A stretch of 64,000 bases of DNA. It comes from Carthagonibacter sp032251515 (lineage in GTDB: Bacteria > Gemmatimonadota > Gemmatimonadetes > Palauibacterales > Palauibacteraceae). Made by a program: the position numbers and the translations under genes. Where the stretch lies: positions 101,431 through 165,430 of the forward strand of contig JAVVDU010000001.1 of the NCBI GenBank assembly GCA_032251515.1. Reading direction: 5' to 3'. Positions 1-8,596 of this stretch are shown one piece after another. Numbering within the stretch: position 1 is the stretch's first letter; every line of letters starts with the position of its first letter. The notes below the pieces were generated by a model. That model was given only the letters and a program-made list of their open reading frames with translations. It did not search any database and was not told where the DNA came from.

Positions 1-1099
1 CCGCGTCCCGGGCGACGAGCGAGGCGGCGCTCATCGTCAGGGCCATGATCAGCCCGGCCGCGTACCCGTGCGAGCTCACGTCGCCCAGCATCACGCCGAG
101 CCGTCCATCGCCGAGGCGCAGGAGCTGGTAGAAGTCGCCGCCCACCGACTCGGCGGGGACGCAGCGGGCCGCCACGTCCGCCAGGTCCCGGAAATCGGCC
201 GGGTCGGGCAGGAGACGCAGCTGCAGGTCGTGCGCCAGGTCCAGCTCCACCTGCATCCGCTCCCGCTCCACCCGTTCCAGCAGGAAGCGCCGGCTCTCGA
301 GGGCCGCGGCGAGCTGCGAGGCCACCGCGGACGCGAACCGGATCTCCCGCGCGTGGAACGCCGGTCCGCCCGGATGCCGGCGGATGCGGAGCACGCCCAG
401 GGCCCCCGCGGCGCCCCGCAGGCCGGCGTTGCGGAGCGGCACGGCGAGCCACGGGACCGATGCGGCCTGCTCCGCGCGGACGTCGAGCCCCGTGCGCGGC
501 TCCCCCTCCCGGCAGCAGAGGGCGAGCGGCGATGCGTCCGACGCCACGTCGTGGACGAGGCCCGCGCCCCCGGGGGCCCCATCCGGCCCGCCGTGCCCCA
601 CAGCGACGAGCCGCGCCAGCGAGGAGGTGCCCTCGGGCACCGTCCAGATCTCCCCTTCCGCCCCGCGCAGCAGCCGGACGAGGGAGGCGAGCAGCCGGCG
701 CGCTGGACCCTCGGGCTCGCCCAGCGACGCGAGAGTCTCGCCGGCCGAGGTGAGGAGTTCCACTTCCTCGTACCGCGCGGCCAGCTCCCGGGTGAAAAAA
801 CCCAGCTCCATCTCTGCCACCAGCACCGGCGCGAGCGCTTCACGCAGCACTTCGGCGAGCGCGGCCGCGCCGTCGCCCCGCACGCGCAGGCGGGCCCGCA
901 CCCGGTCCGCCACGTCCCAGCCGACCTCCGCCGCAGAGCCCGCCGTCACCGCGCCGGGGACATCCGCGAGCACCGTCTCCAACCCGTCCTGCAGAAGCGA
1001 CAGCCGCGCGGCTGCCCCGCCCGCCAGTCGCAGGAGCGTCCTCAGCACGGCCTCCGGCCGCTCGCCGCGCGGCAGCGGGCCCGGCGGCGCCGCGTCCAC
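1..1099 (-). CDS. GAF-SpoIIE (PP2C) serine phosphatase, RsbU-like, partial
   Basis: Runs off the left edge, so about 366 N-terminal residues are present and the C-terminal end of the phosphatase domain is missing. The reading frame stays open from the GTG at 1099. The middle part looks like a GAF sensor (conserved PWLAVPL and ALGVLRI strands), followed by a linker helix and the start of a PP2C/SpoIIE domain, seen as QLRLLPD, VGGDFYQLLRLGDGRLGVMLGD and SSHGYAAGLIMAL, which carries the metal-binding Asp residues. In this family the enzyme dephosphorylates a STAS-domain antagonist and so releases a sigma factor. It is the last gene of the STAS/kinase/phosphatase trio and begins about 10 bases after the kinase stop. 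The start codon is an inference; the domain call is firm. Confidence 0.85.
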   Translation of the reverse strand, partial: MDAAPPGPLPRGERPEAVLRTLLRLAGGAAARLSLLQDGLETVLADVPGAVTAGSAAEVGWDVADRVRARLRVRGDGAAALAEVLREALAPVLVAEMELGFFTRELAARYEEVELLTSAGETLASLGEPEGPARRLLASLVRLLRGAEGEIWTVPEGTSSLARLVAVGHGGPDGAPGGAGLVHDVASDASPLALCCREGEPRTGLDVRAEQAASVPWLAVPLRNAGLRGAAGALGVLRIRRHPGGPAFHAREIRFASAVASQLAAALESRRFLLERVERERMQVELDLAHDLQLRLLPDPADFRDLADVAARCVPAESVGGDFYQLLRLGDGRLGVMLGDVSSHGYAAGLIMALTMSAASLVARDA

Positions 1100-1109
1100 G
1101 GCCGCGACC

Positions 1110-1892
1110 TCAGCCCCGGACCACGAGGGTCACGGCGTTCCCCTTCTCGTTCCAGCGGACCTCGTCGGCGAGGCTGCGCAGCAGGAACAACCCGCGGCCG
1201 CGGCTGCGCGATCGATTCTCCGGGCTCGTGGGGTCGGCGACCTGCCGCGGGTCGAAGCCCGCTCCCGCGTCTTCCACCGTCACGACGGCGGACCCCCGCT
1301 GCAGCTCGGCCGACACCACCACGGTTCGCCCGGGATCTTCGCGGCTGCCGTACAGGATCGCGTTCGCCAGGGCCTCGCCCGCCGCGACCCGCAGGTTCAG
1401 CGTGGCGCGCGCCCCGCGGAACGCGAACCGCTCGCACGCCGCGACGAGTTCGTCCACCACCACGCGGACGTGCTCGACCCGGGAAGGAACCTCGAACCGA
1501 AGGCGACCCGAGAGTCCTTCGCCGCCCGACCGGGCGACCGCATGGCCGGCCTCCACCCGCTTCCAGCGAAGGCCCAGCTCCGCGCGGTTCAGGGGATGAA
1601 ACAGGTAGTCGACGGCGCCTGCCGCCAGGGCCGGGAGCAGGCTCCCCAGGGATTCCCCGTCCACCAGCGCCACGATCTCGGTGGCCGGCCCGAACCGGGA
1701 GCGTGCCTGTCGGATGTGCATCTCGCCGCCCGCGAGGTCCACGAACGCGAGGACGGGCGGCTGCACGGGCCACTGGTCGGGGCCCGTCGCGACGAGGGGG
1801 TCGGCCCCGAGCCCGCGCAGGGCGCCGGCGAGGTCCGCGGCCACCGCGGGGCGGGGAGAGCTGACGAGGACGGCTCCCGCGGGACCGCTCAC
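1110..1892 (-). CDS. RsbW-like anti-sigma kinase with N-terminal degenerate receiver domain
   Basis: 260 aa. Residues ~1-120 resemble a response-regulator receiver (VLVSS strand, AFVDLAGG with the usual phospho-Asp position, DYLFHP at the end). The acidic pair is missing and the usual KP is HP, so phosphorylation is doubtful. Residues ~135-260 are a GHKL ATPase of the HATPase_c_2 type: N-box GEALANAILYG, G1 VEDAGAGFDP, G2 SRGRGLFLLRSLADE. Such kinases bind a sigma factor and phosphorylate the STAS antagonist. I chose GTG 1892, 4 bases after the STAS stop (1897). The longer frame reaching 1988 would overlap most of the STAS 3' end. It lies between its presumed antagonist and its phosphatase, so the three form a partner-switching unit. 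Confidence 0.85.
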   Translation of the reverse strand: MSGPAGAVLVSSPRPAVAADLAGALRGLGADPLVATGPDQWPVQPPVLAFVDLAGGEMHIRQARSRFGPATEIVALVDGESLGSLLPALAAGAVDYLFHPLNRAELGLRWKRVEAGHAVARSGGEGLSGRLRFEVPSRVEHVRVVVDELVAACERFAFRGARATLNLRVAAGEALANAILYGSREDPGRTVVVSAELQRGSAVVTVEDAGAGFDPRQVADPTSPENRSRSRGRGLFLLRSLADEVRWNEKGNAVTLVVRG

Positions 1893-1896
1893 GCCC

Positions 1897-2229
1897 TCAC
1901 AGGTCCTCGAGGGCGTCGGCGCGGGTCGGCGCGATCTCGAACAGGGTGTCCAGCCGCGTGAGCTCGAACAGCGTCCGCAGGTCTCCATTCAGCCCGGCCA
2001 GCCGCAACGTGGCGCCCCTGTCCCGGATCCGCTTCGACAGGCTCACCAGCATCCCGAGTCCCGACGAATCGATGTAGCTCGAGCGCGAGAAGTCGATGAG
2101 GAACCTCCGGTCGCCGTCCTCCAGGCGTTCCATGACCCGGTCCTTGAGCTCCTGGCGGTTTCCCACGATGAGCTCTCCGTCCACGTCCACGACCGTCACT
2201 CCGCCCTCGTCCACCATGGAAAAGGTCAT
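1897..2229 (-). CDS. STAS-domain anti-sigma factor antagonist (RsbV/SpoIIAA-like)
   Basis: 110 aa, a single STAS domain. The phospho-acceptor serine sits in the canonical YIDSSGLGML loop (about residue 57), and the pattern VVDVDGELIV at the N terminus is typical. In this family the unphosphorylated form binds the anti-sigma kinase and frees the sigma factor; the kinase re-phosphorylates the serine. The ATG overlaps the pta stop by four bases (2226-2229), so it is probably co-translated with the housekeeping genes upstream. No sigma factor gene is present in the window, so the regulon cannot be named. Confidence 0.9.
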   Translation of the reverse strand: MTFSMVDEGGVTVVDVDGELIVGNRQELKDRVMERLEDGDRRFLIDFSRSSYIDSSGLGMLVSLSKRIRDRGATLRLAGLNGDLRTLFELTRLDTLFEIAPTRADALEDL

Positions 2230-3116
2230 TCCTCCGGCCTCCCTTCAGGTGTTTCCCGCCGCTCCGCCGTGCCCTTCCGGCCCGCCGCGAGCAGCGCCGT
2301 GATGTGGGCCACGTCCACGATGTCCTGCGCGGACGCCCCGCGCGACAGGTCGTTGAGGGGCGCCGCCAGGCCCTGGAGGATCGGGCCGAGCGCCCGCGCC
2401 CCGCCGAGTCGCTCCACGAGCTTGTACCCGATGTTGCCGGCGTCGAGGTCCGGGAACACCAGTACGTTCGCATCGCCGGCGAGCGGCGAGTCCGGCGCCT
2501 TGCGTGCGGCCACTTCCGGCACGAGGGCCGCGTCGGCCTGGATCTCGCCGTCGCACGCCACGTCGGGCCGGCGCTTCCGGAACCGCGCGAGTCCGGCGCG
2601 CACCCGCTCCACCGCCTCCCCCGCCGCGGATCCCCGCGTCGCGTAGGACAGAAAGGCGACGCGCGGCGCGTCGCCGACCACCGCCACGCGGGCCCGGCAG
2701 GCCGCATCGGCGATCTCGGCCAGCTGCGACGGCGTGGGGCACGGGACGACCGCGGCGTCGGTGAAGGTCAGGACTCTGTCGTCCCCCCCGTCCCGCCCGG
2801 GCACTACCATGTAGAAGGCGCTGGACACGGTGTGGAAACCTTCGGCGCATCCGAGCAGGCGCAGGCCCGCCCGCAGCACCTCGGCCGTCGGCGCGACCGC
2901 GCCGGCCACCACCCCGTCGAGCGACCGCGCCCGCAGGCGCTCCACCGCCGCATCCAGGGCGGTCCCGGCCGCGGACGGACCGACCGGGACCGGCTCGACC
3001 CGGCCCGTCGCTTCCAGCCGTGCCATCGCCTCGCGGACCCGCGGGTCCTCCGCCTCCGGAAACCCGATCCGGCATCCCGGCGGGACGCGCCGGTGCAGCT
3101 CGGCGAGGAAGCTCAC
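2226..3116 (-). CDS. pta: phosphate acetyltransferase-family enzyme (compact Pta/EutD type)
   Basis: 296 aa, somewhat shorter than the ~330 aa of single-domain Pta. Family signatures are IGFPEAEDPRVREA near the N terminus, VVAGAVAPTAEVLRAGLRLLG, VLTFTDAAVVPCPT, FLSYATRGSA, and LVFPDLDAGNIGYKLVERLGGA with the conserved PDLDAGN. Pta converts acetyl-CoA and phosphate to acetyl-phosphate and CoA in the cytosol, normally paired with acetate kinase; no ackA is seen here. It overlaps coaD (3113-3116) and the STAS gene (2226-2229) by ATGA, so it is an internal gene of the operon. A phosphobutyryl transferase of the same superfamily is the main alternative. Confidence 0.85.
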   Translation of the reverse strand: MSFLAELHRRVPPGCRIGFPEAEDPRVREAMARLEATGRVEPVPVGPSAAGTALDAAVERLRARSLDGVVAGAVAPTAEVLRAGLRLLGCAEGFHTVSSAFYMVVPGRDGGDDRVLTFTDAAVVPCPTPSQLAEIADAACRARVAVVGDAPRVAFLSYATRGSAAGEAVERVRAGLARFRKRRPDVACDGEIQADAALVPEVAARKAPDSPLAGDANVLVFPDLDAGNIGYKLVERLGGARALGPILQGLAAPLNDLSRGASAQDIVDVAHITALLAAGRKGTAERRETPEGRPEE

Positions 3117-3625
3117 CGCCCCGCGGCCGCGTCCCCGTATCGCTGCACGAGCCGCTCGAGCACCGCGGGCGGCACGAAACCCGACACGTCGCCACCCAGG
3201 CTCGCCACCTCCCGGACCAGGGATGAGCTCAGGAACGTGTAGCTGGTGGCGGGCGCCATGAAGATCACCTCGATTCCCGGGGCGAGGCTCCGGTTCATCA
3301 GGGCCATCTGGAACTCGTACTCGAAGTCGCTGACCGCCCGCAGTCCGCGGACGATCAAGCCCGCACCGCGCTCGCGGGCGAAGTCCACCAGGAGGCCGGA
3401 GAACTGGACCACCTCGATCCGCGGCTCGTCGCGATACACTTCGCGGATCAGCTCCACCCGCTCCTCGAGGGGAAAAACCGCCGACTTCGCGTGCGTCGCC
3501 CGCGCCGCCACGGCCACGATCAGCCGACCCGAGATCTTCAGGGCTCGCCGTATGATGTCGTCGTGCCCGAGCGTCAGCGGATCGAACGATCCCGGGTAGA
3601 TCGCGATGTCATGCCGTTCCACCAC
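3113..3625 (-). CDS. coaD: pantetheine-phosphate adenylyltransferase
   Basis: 170 aa, normal family length. The nucleotidyltransferase motif YPGSFDPLTLGHDDII is at residues ~9-24, with LIVRGLRAVSDFEYEFQMALMNR in the centre and TSYTFLSSSLVRE near the C terminus. It adenylylates 4'-phosphopantetheine to dephospho-CoA, the penultimate CoA step. It overlaps rsmD upstream by 17 bases and pta downstream by 4. The rsmD-coaD pairing is very common in bacteria and supports both calls. Confidence 0.95.
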   Translation of the reverse strand: MVERHDIAIYPGSFDPLTLGHDDIIRRALKISGRLIVAVAARATHAKSAVFPLEERVELIREVYRDEPRIEVVQFSGLLVDFARERGAGLIVRGLRAVSDFEYEFQMALMNRSLAPGIEVIFMAPATSYTFLSSSLVREVASLGGDVSGFVPPAVLERLVQRYGDAAAGR

Positions 3626-4169
3626 CGCCGTCCCCTTCCGTGTCGGGTTCGTAGAAGCTCAGGGCCGTATCTCCGTAGCGCCGTTGCCAGACGGGGTGCC
3701 CGCCGGGCGGGTCCGAGACCGCGTGCTCGAGGCACAGCAGCCCGGCGAACGGCGCCGCTTCGAAACGGGCGACGAGGCGCGCCGCCGCCCCGCTCCGGTA
3801 GGGCGGATCCGCGAGGGCGATCCGGAAGGGGTCCTCCCCCGCGTGCCGATCCAGCCACGCGAACACGTCGGCCCGCGCGATGCGGGCGCCCGCTCCGACC
3901 TCGACGGCCGCCAGGTTCCGGGCCAGCAGGGCGCACGTCCGGCGATCCGCCTCCACGAACTGAACGAACGCGGCGCCGCGCGACAACGCCTCGATGCCGA
4001 GCGCTCCCGACCCGGCGAACAGGTCGAGGACGCGCCCCCCGGCCAGGCGGGCGCCCAGCGCGCTGAACCACGCCTCCCGGACGCGCTCCGAAGTGGGACG
4101 CACGCCCCGGCCGGCCGGCGCCTCGATGCGGCGCCCTCCCAGCCGGCCGCCCACGATCCGCAGCGCCAT
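3609..4169 (-). CDS. rsmD: 16S rRNA (guanine(966)-N2)-methyltransferase
   Basis: 186 aa Rossmann methyltransferase. Seen in order: MALRIVGGRLGGRRI with RPTSERVREAWFSALG (the RsmD N-terminal signature), the SAM loop VLDLFAGSGALGIEALSRGA, and the catalytic ADPPYR near residue 120. It methylates G966 of 16S rRNA during 30S maturation. It precedes coaD with a short overlap, the usual arrangement. The extreme C terminus is a short low-complexity Gly/Asp tail. Confidence 0.95.
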   Translation of the reverse strand: MALRIVGGRLGGRRIEAPAGRGVRPTSERVREAWFSALGARLAGGRVLDLFAGSGALGIEALSRGAAFVQFVEADRRTCALLARNLAAVEVGAGARIARADVFAWLDRHAGEDPFRIALADPPYRSGAAARLVARFEAAPFAGLLCLEHAVSDPPGGHPVWQRRYGDTALSFYEPDTEGDGGGGTA

Positions 4170-4185
4170 TTCCGTGCTCCGGGAC

Positions 4186-5928
4186 TCAGGTTCCGGCGGG
4201 CCGGATGTCCACGATGCGCGCCTGAAGCTCGGCGTTCCCGTTCCAGTGGTTCGTCTCGAGGTGGAAGGCGATGTCCCAGAGGACGTCCGGCGTAAGGCCT
4301 TCCGCCTGGTCGCCCAATCCGAACCCGATGCCCCCGAGCCGCTTCCCCTCCGCGCCGGGGCTCGCCAGTTCCACGCGCAGGTGTGCGCCGCGCGGGCCGA
4401 CGACCCCGGGCCGCTGCAGGCACACCCCGCGGGAAGCCAGGAGCGGTCGCGGATTCTCCGTTCCGAAGGGTTCGAGCCGCGCCAGCCAGCCCTCCAGCTC
4501 CGCGTCGGCCTCGTCCAGGCCGAGCTCCAGGTCGATCGGGAGGTCGTGCGCGGCCGGCGACTCCACGAGCTCGCGGGCCGCGATCGCTTCGAAACGGTCG
4601 GCGAACTCGTCGATCCGGTCCCGACGGATGGTCAGGCCCGCGGCGAGCCGATGCCCGCCGAACCGCTCCAGCAGGGGCTCGAGCTCGGCGAGGGCGCGGA
4701 ACAGGTGGAACCCCGGAACCGAGCGCCCCGATCCCCGCCCCGTCTCCCCGTCGAACGAGATCACGACGGCGGGTCTCTGGTACGCCTCGCAGAGCCGGGA
4801 GGCGACGATCCCGATCACGCCGGGGTGCCACTCGTCTCCCCACACGACGACCGAACGGTGCCGGTCCGGATCGAAGCGATCGGCCAGCCGCGTCTCCACC
4901 GCGGCGTGCACGTGCCGGTCCATGCTCCGGCGGTCCGCGTTCTGCTTCTCGAGGTAGGCCGCGAGGCGGCGGCCCTCCGCCTCGTCTTCCGTCAGCAGCA
5001 GCTGCAGCCCGGGATCGGCCGCCACCATGCGGCCCACGGAGTTCAGCCGCGGCCCGAGGCGGAACGAGATGTCTTCGGCGCCGACGGGCGCCGTTCCGGA
5101 CAGCCCGGCGCGCGCGAGGAGAGCCCGCAACCCCGGCTTGTCCGTGCGGCGCAAAGCGAGGAGCCCGCCCCGCACGAGGGCCCGGTTCTCGTCCAGCAGG
5201 GGCATCTGGTCGGCCACGGTCCCGATCGCCACGAGATCGAGATGGCGGTTCGACTCCTCGTCCCCTAGTCCGGCCTTCCGGAACAGGGCCCGCACGAGCT
5301 TGAAGGCGACCCCGACGCCCGCCAGCCCCCGGAACGGATAGACCGAGTCCTCCCGGAGCGGGTCGATCACCGCCACTGCGGGGGGCAGTTTCGGCCCCGG
5401 CCGGTGGTGATCGGTGACGATGACGTCCATCCCCCGCCGGACGGCCCGGGCCACTGCCGCCACCGCCGTGACCCCGCAGTCGGCCGTCACGATCAGCCCG
5501 CAGCCGGCTCGCGCGGCGTGCTCGAGCCCCGCCTCCGAGAGGTCGTAGCCATCCCGGGTCCGGTGCGGCACGAAGGGCTCGACGCGGGCGCCGGCGCGGC
5601 GCAGTCCGAGAGTCAGCAGGGCCGTGGCCGTCATGCCGTCCGCGTCGTAGTCGCCGTGCACGAGGATCGGCTCTCCCTCGCGGATCGCCCGCTGGATCCG
5701 GTCCACGGCCGGCTCCATGTCGGGCAGCGCGAACGGATCGTGGAGATCGTCCAGGTGCGGAACCAGGAACGACCGGATCCCGGCCGCCGTGCCCAGCTCG
5801 CGGCGGAGCAGGATCTCCGCGAACCGGGCGGGGACGCCCAGCTCCCGCCGCAGACGGTCCACGTCGCCCTCCGGCAGCGGCGGTGGGGCGAGCCAGCGGC
5901 GGGCCGGGCGGGCGGGCGCGGACCTCAA
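4186..5928 (-). CDS. recJ: single-stranded-DNA-specific 5'-3' exonuclease RecJ
   Basis: 580 aa from a TTG start (5926-5928); no ATG fits better. DHH phosphoesterase motifs are clear: motif I LVHGDYDADGMTATALL (about residue 100), motif II VTADCGVT, motif III VIVTDHHRPG, and a DHHA1-type GGHRLAAGLTI in the C-terminal half, followed by an OB-like segment. RecJ resects DNA in RecFOR recombination, base excision and mismatch repair. It lies 16 bases upstream of rsmD in the same direction. Confidence 0.93.
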   Translation of the reverse strand: MRSAPARPARRWLAPPPLPEGDVDRLRRELGVPARFAEILLRRELGTAAGIRSFLVPHLDDLHDPFALPDMEPAVDRIQRAIREGEPILVHGDYDADGMTATALLTLGLRRAGARVEPFVPHRTRDGYDLSEAGLEHAARAGCGLIVTADCGVTAVAAVARAVRRGMDVIVTDHHRPGPKLPPAVAVIDPLREDSVYPFRGLAGVGVAFKLVRALFRKAGLGDEESNRHLDLVAIGTVADQMPLLDENRALVRGGLLALRRTDKPGLRALLARAGLSGTAPVGAEDISFRLGPRLNSVGRMVAADPGLQLLLTEDEAEGRRLAAYLEKQNADRRSMDRHVHAAVETRLADRFDPDRHRSVVVWGDEWHPGVIGIVASRLCEAYQRPAVVISFDGETGRGSGRSVPGFHLFRALAELEPLLERFGGHRLAAGLTIRRDRIDEFADRFEAIAARELVESPAAHDLPIDLELGLDEADAELEGWLARLEPFGTENPRPLLASRGVCLQRPGVVGPRGAHLRVELASPGAEGKRLGGIGFGLGDQAEGLTPDVLWDIAFHLETNHWNGNAELQARIVDIRPAGT

Positions 5929-5959
5929 GGGCGCGGGCGGGCGAAGGCGGGTGAGGTGC

Positions 5960-6667
5960 TCAGTCGTCCGCGTGCAGGATCACTCCGCACGCCTCGCAGA
6001 CGATCAGGGACCGGCCGGACCGGACCTCCGCCTGCCGCTGCAGGGGAATCGACGTGTAGCAGGCCCCGCATACACCCTCGAGGATCGGTGCCAGAGCCCG
6101 TGTCTGTCGTCCGCCGCGCACCCGGTCGTAGAGCGAGCGGACCGATTCGTCGATGCGCAGCGCACGGTTCTCGCGCCGATCCCGGCGTATCGCGAGCCGG
6201 TCGGCGAGCTCGGCCCGACGGGCGTCGAGCTCCGCGAGACGGGTCGCCGTCTCGTCCCGCCCCGTCGCCAGCCCCGACGCGGCCGACTCCAGCTCGTCGC
6301 GGGCCCGCTCCTGTGCCTGCATCGCGTCGAGGAGTGCCGTCTCGGCGGCCTCGAGGTTCTGGCGCGCCGCGTCGACTTCCGTCCGGGCCGCCAGGTGCTC
6401 CCGCATGTTGTGCACCTCCTGGGCCCGCTGCTGCAGTCTCTTCAGGGTCGCGCGGCCCGCGTTCACCGTGCGCTCCGCCTGGCGGACGTGGGCGTCCTCG
6501 CGCTCCAGCCGGACGGTCGCTTCCTTCTCCGCGCCCTCCAGGCCGGAGACCCGTGCGACGAGCTCCTCGCGTTCCGCGTCGAGCTCCCGCAACTCCTTTT
6601 CAATCAGCGTGATCTCCTCATCCATCTCCTGCAGATTGAGAAGTTCCGTGACCATCGTTGCCTCCAT
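5960..6667 (-). CDS. coiled-coil protein with C-terminal C4 zinc ribbon
   Basis: 235 aa. Residues ~5-175 are an almost unbroken heptad-rich coiled coil full of Glu, Arg, Ala and Leu. The C terminus has two Cys pairs (GVCGACYTSI and IVCEACGVIL), the zf-RING_7/CT398 type of zinc ribbon. Homologues are widespread next to dnaG or recJ and are usually annotated only as zinc-ribbon or putative nucleic-acid-binding proteins. Here it sits between dnaG and recJ, which suggests a replication or RNA-linked role, but no reaction can be assigned. The start ATG at 6667 lies 5 bases beyond the dnaG stop. Confidence 0.85.
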   Translation of the reverse strand: MEATMVTELLNLQEMDEEITLIEKELRELDAEREELVARVSGLEGAEKEATVRLEREDAHVRQAERTVNAGRATLKRLQQRAQEVHNMREHLAARTEVDAARQNLEAAETALLDAMQAQERARDELESAASGLATGRDETATRLAELDARRAELADRLAIRRDRRENRALRIDESVRSLYDRVRGGRQTRALAPILEGVCGACYTSIPLQRQAEVRSGRSLIVCEACGVILHADD

Positions 6668-6672
6668 CCGTG

Positions 6673-8583
6673 CTACTCCCGATGTGGTGGTGATGCGTCG
6701 GTCGCCGTTGCGACACCCGAATCCGGGGAGCCGTTCCGTCCCGTCGCGTAGCGGCGCAGAAAGCTGAGACGCACGCCGTCGGACCTGAGGGCGCGTACGA
6801 TCCGGCTCTTCTCGCCCAGGAGCTCGCGCGCCTGCGCCTCGTCGGCCAGTTCCAGCTCCCGGTCGATGCGGTCCAGCCGCTCCAGGCGCTCCCGGTTCAG
6901 GAGCCGCCGCAGGCCCTGTTCGAAGGCTCGACCGGGATCCGGGAACTCGGCTTCGTCGCCCGCCAGCTCCTCCAGCGTGCTCCGGTGGGCGGCCGGCAGT
7001 CTGCCGGCCACCCCGGCGACGCCCTCGTCCGGGTCTCCGGCCCCCAGCGCCACGAAGATCTCCCGCAGCGCCTCATGCCGGAGGTGTCGCGCCTCCAGCC
7101 CCTTCTCGGCCGCGAGATTCCGCAGCGCGGAGTCACGGACCATGAGGAGGACCAGCTCGCGCTCCAGGCGCTCGCCCGCGGCGTCGCCTCCGGGTTCGTC
7201 GGCCCCGCGAGACGGGCCGGCCGACCCGGACGTGCGCGACGACGCGCCGGCGGCCGGACGGCCGTGTCCGCGATCCACTCGGAGGCCCGCAGCCGGGCGC
7301 GGCTCCCGGGCCACTTCCCCCACCAGGGTCTCCCGCCGCACTCCCGTGCGCTCGGCGGCCAGTCCGAGGTAGAGGTCCCGGAGGGCCGGATCGCGCACCG
7401 CCCGCAGCGTGCTCAGCAGTCCGTCCACGGCGCGGCGGCGGCCCTCCACGGTGCCGAGCAGGCCCCGCCTCTCGATCTCGATCAGCTTCCGCTCCAGCAG
7501 GTCGACCGCGTCCGCGAGCAGCGCGTGCAGCGCGTCGATTCCCCGCCCGCGCACGAACGAATCCGGATCCTCCCCGGCGGGAAACGTCACGACCATCGGG
7601 TGCACGCCCGCCGCGAGGAGTGCGTCCCCGGAACGGAAGGTGGCCCGCAGGCCCGCCGTGTCGCTGTCGTAGAGGAGGTACGCCTTCGGCGCGTACCGGC
7701 GCAGGAGCCCGGCCTGGTCTTCGGTGAGCGCGGTGCCGAGTGGCGCGACGGCGGTCCGCAGGCCCGCCCCGTGCAGGGCCAGCACGTCCATGTAGCCCTC
7801 GCACACCAGGGCCGCCTCTTCCCGCCGGATCTCGTGCCGGGCCCGGGAGAGGCCGTACAAGGTCTCTCCCTTGTGGAAGATGGGGCTCTCGGGCGAGTTG
7901 ATGTACTTCGGAGCGTGCTCGCCCGCCGGGCCGAGGACGCGGCCGCCGAACGCGATCGGGCGGTCGCGCAGGTCGTGGATGGGGAAGATCAGCCGGGCGC
8001 GGAACCGGTCGTACGGCTCCTCGGCCCGCTCGCTCGTGGCGAGGAGCCCGGCCTCGAGCAGCAAGTCATCGTCGATGCCGCGGCCGTGCGCCGCATCCCG
8101 CAGGTCCCGCCACGCGTCCGGCGCCCAGCCGAGGCGAAACGCATCCGCCTCGGAAAGGGTGATTTCCCGGCCCTCCAGGTAGCGCCGCACCTGCCGTCCG
8201 TCCACCTCGTCACGCCGCCGCTCGAGGAACCACTCCTCGGCGAACGCGACCACTTCGCGCAGCGGTGCGAAGGGATCCGGCCGCTCTTCGCCGCGCTCCG
8301 GGAGCGTCACGCCGGACCTGGCGGCCACGTGCCGGAGCGCCGTGGGAAAGTCGAGGCCGAGGTGCTTCATGAAGAAGGCGAAGACGTCGCCGCCCTCGCC
8401 GCACACGAAGCACTTGTACAGGCCACGCGATGGGTCCACGGAAAAGTTCGGGCCCTCTCCCCCGTGCAGGGGACAGGGCCCGCGCCACGTCCGCCCCGCG
8501 CGCCGGAGCGTCGTGTGCTCACCGAGGAGCTCGACGATGTCGGCGCGCTCGCGCACCTCCTCGACTTGTGCATCCCTCACCAT
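6673..8583 (-). CDS. dnaG: DNA primase
   Basis: 636 aa. The N-terminal CHC2 zinc finger has C37-x2-H40 and C58-x2-C61. The catalytic core has GRVLGPAGEHAPKYINSPESPIFHKG and the TOPRIM motif VCEGYMDVLALHGAG followed by LLYDSDTAGLRA. The C-terminal third is the divergent helicase-binding region. It makes RNA primers for lagging-strand synthesis. I prefer ATG 8583, which starts MVRDAQVEEVRERADIVELL as in the family, over a start 14 codons upstream that would overlap mutS2. The gap to the mutS2 stop is then 13 bases. Confidence 0.95.
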   Translation of the reverse strand: MVRDAQVEEVRERADIVELLGEHTTLRRAGRTWRGPCPLHGGEGPNFSVDPSRGLYKCFVCGEGGDVFAFFMKHLGLDFPTALRHVAARSGVTLPERGEERPDPFAPLREVVAFAEEWFLERRRDEVDGRQVRRYLEGREITLSEADAFRLGWAPDAWRDLRDAAHGRGIDDDLLLEAGLLATSERAEEPYDRFRARLIFPIHDLRDRPIAFGGRVLGPAGEHAPKYINSPESPIFHKGETLYGLSRARHEIRREEAALVCEGYMDVLALHGAGLRTAVAPLGTALTEDQAGLLRRYAPKAYLLYDSDTAGLRATFRSGDALLAAGVHPMVVTFPAGEDPDSFVRGRGIDALHALLADAVDLLERKLIEIERRGLLGTVEGRRRAVDGLLSTLRAVRDPALRDLYLGLAAERTGVRRETLVGEVAREPRPAAGLRVDRGHGRPAAGASSRTSGSAGPSRGADEPGGDAAGERLERELVLLMVRDSALRNLAAEKGLEARHLRHEALREIFVALGAGDPDEGVAGVAGRLPAAHRSTLEELAGDEAEFPDPGRAFEQGLRRLLNRERLERLDRIDRELELADEAQARELLGEKSRIVRALRSDGVRLSFLRRYATGRNGSPDSGVATATDASPPHRE

Positions 8584-8596
8584 GGGCGGCCGCCGC

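Noticed and set aside
384..1961. Long plus-strand open frames opposite the SpoIIE/RsbW genes
   Set aside because: Ser/Arg/Pro-rich translations without family motifs; shadows of GC-rich minus-strand genes.
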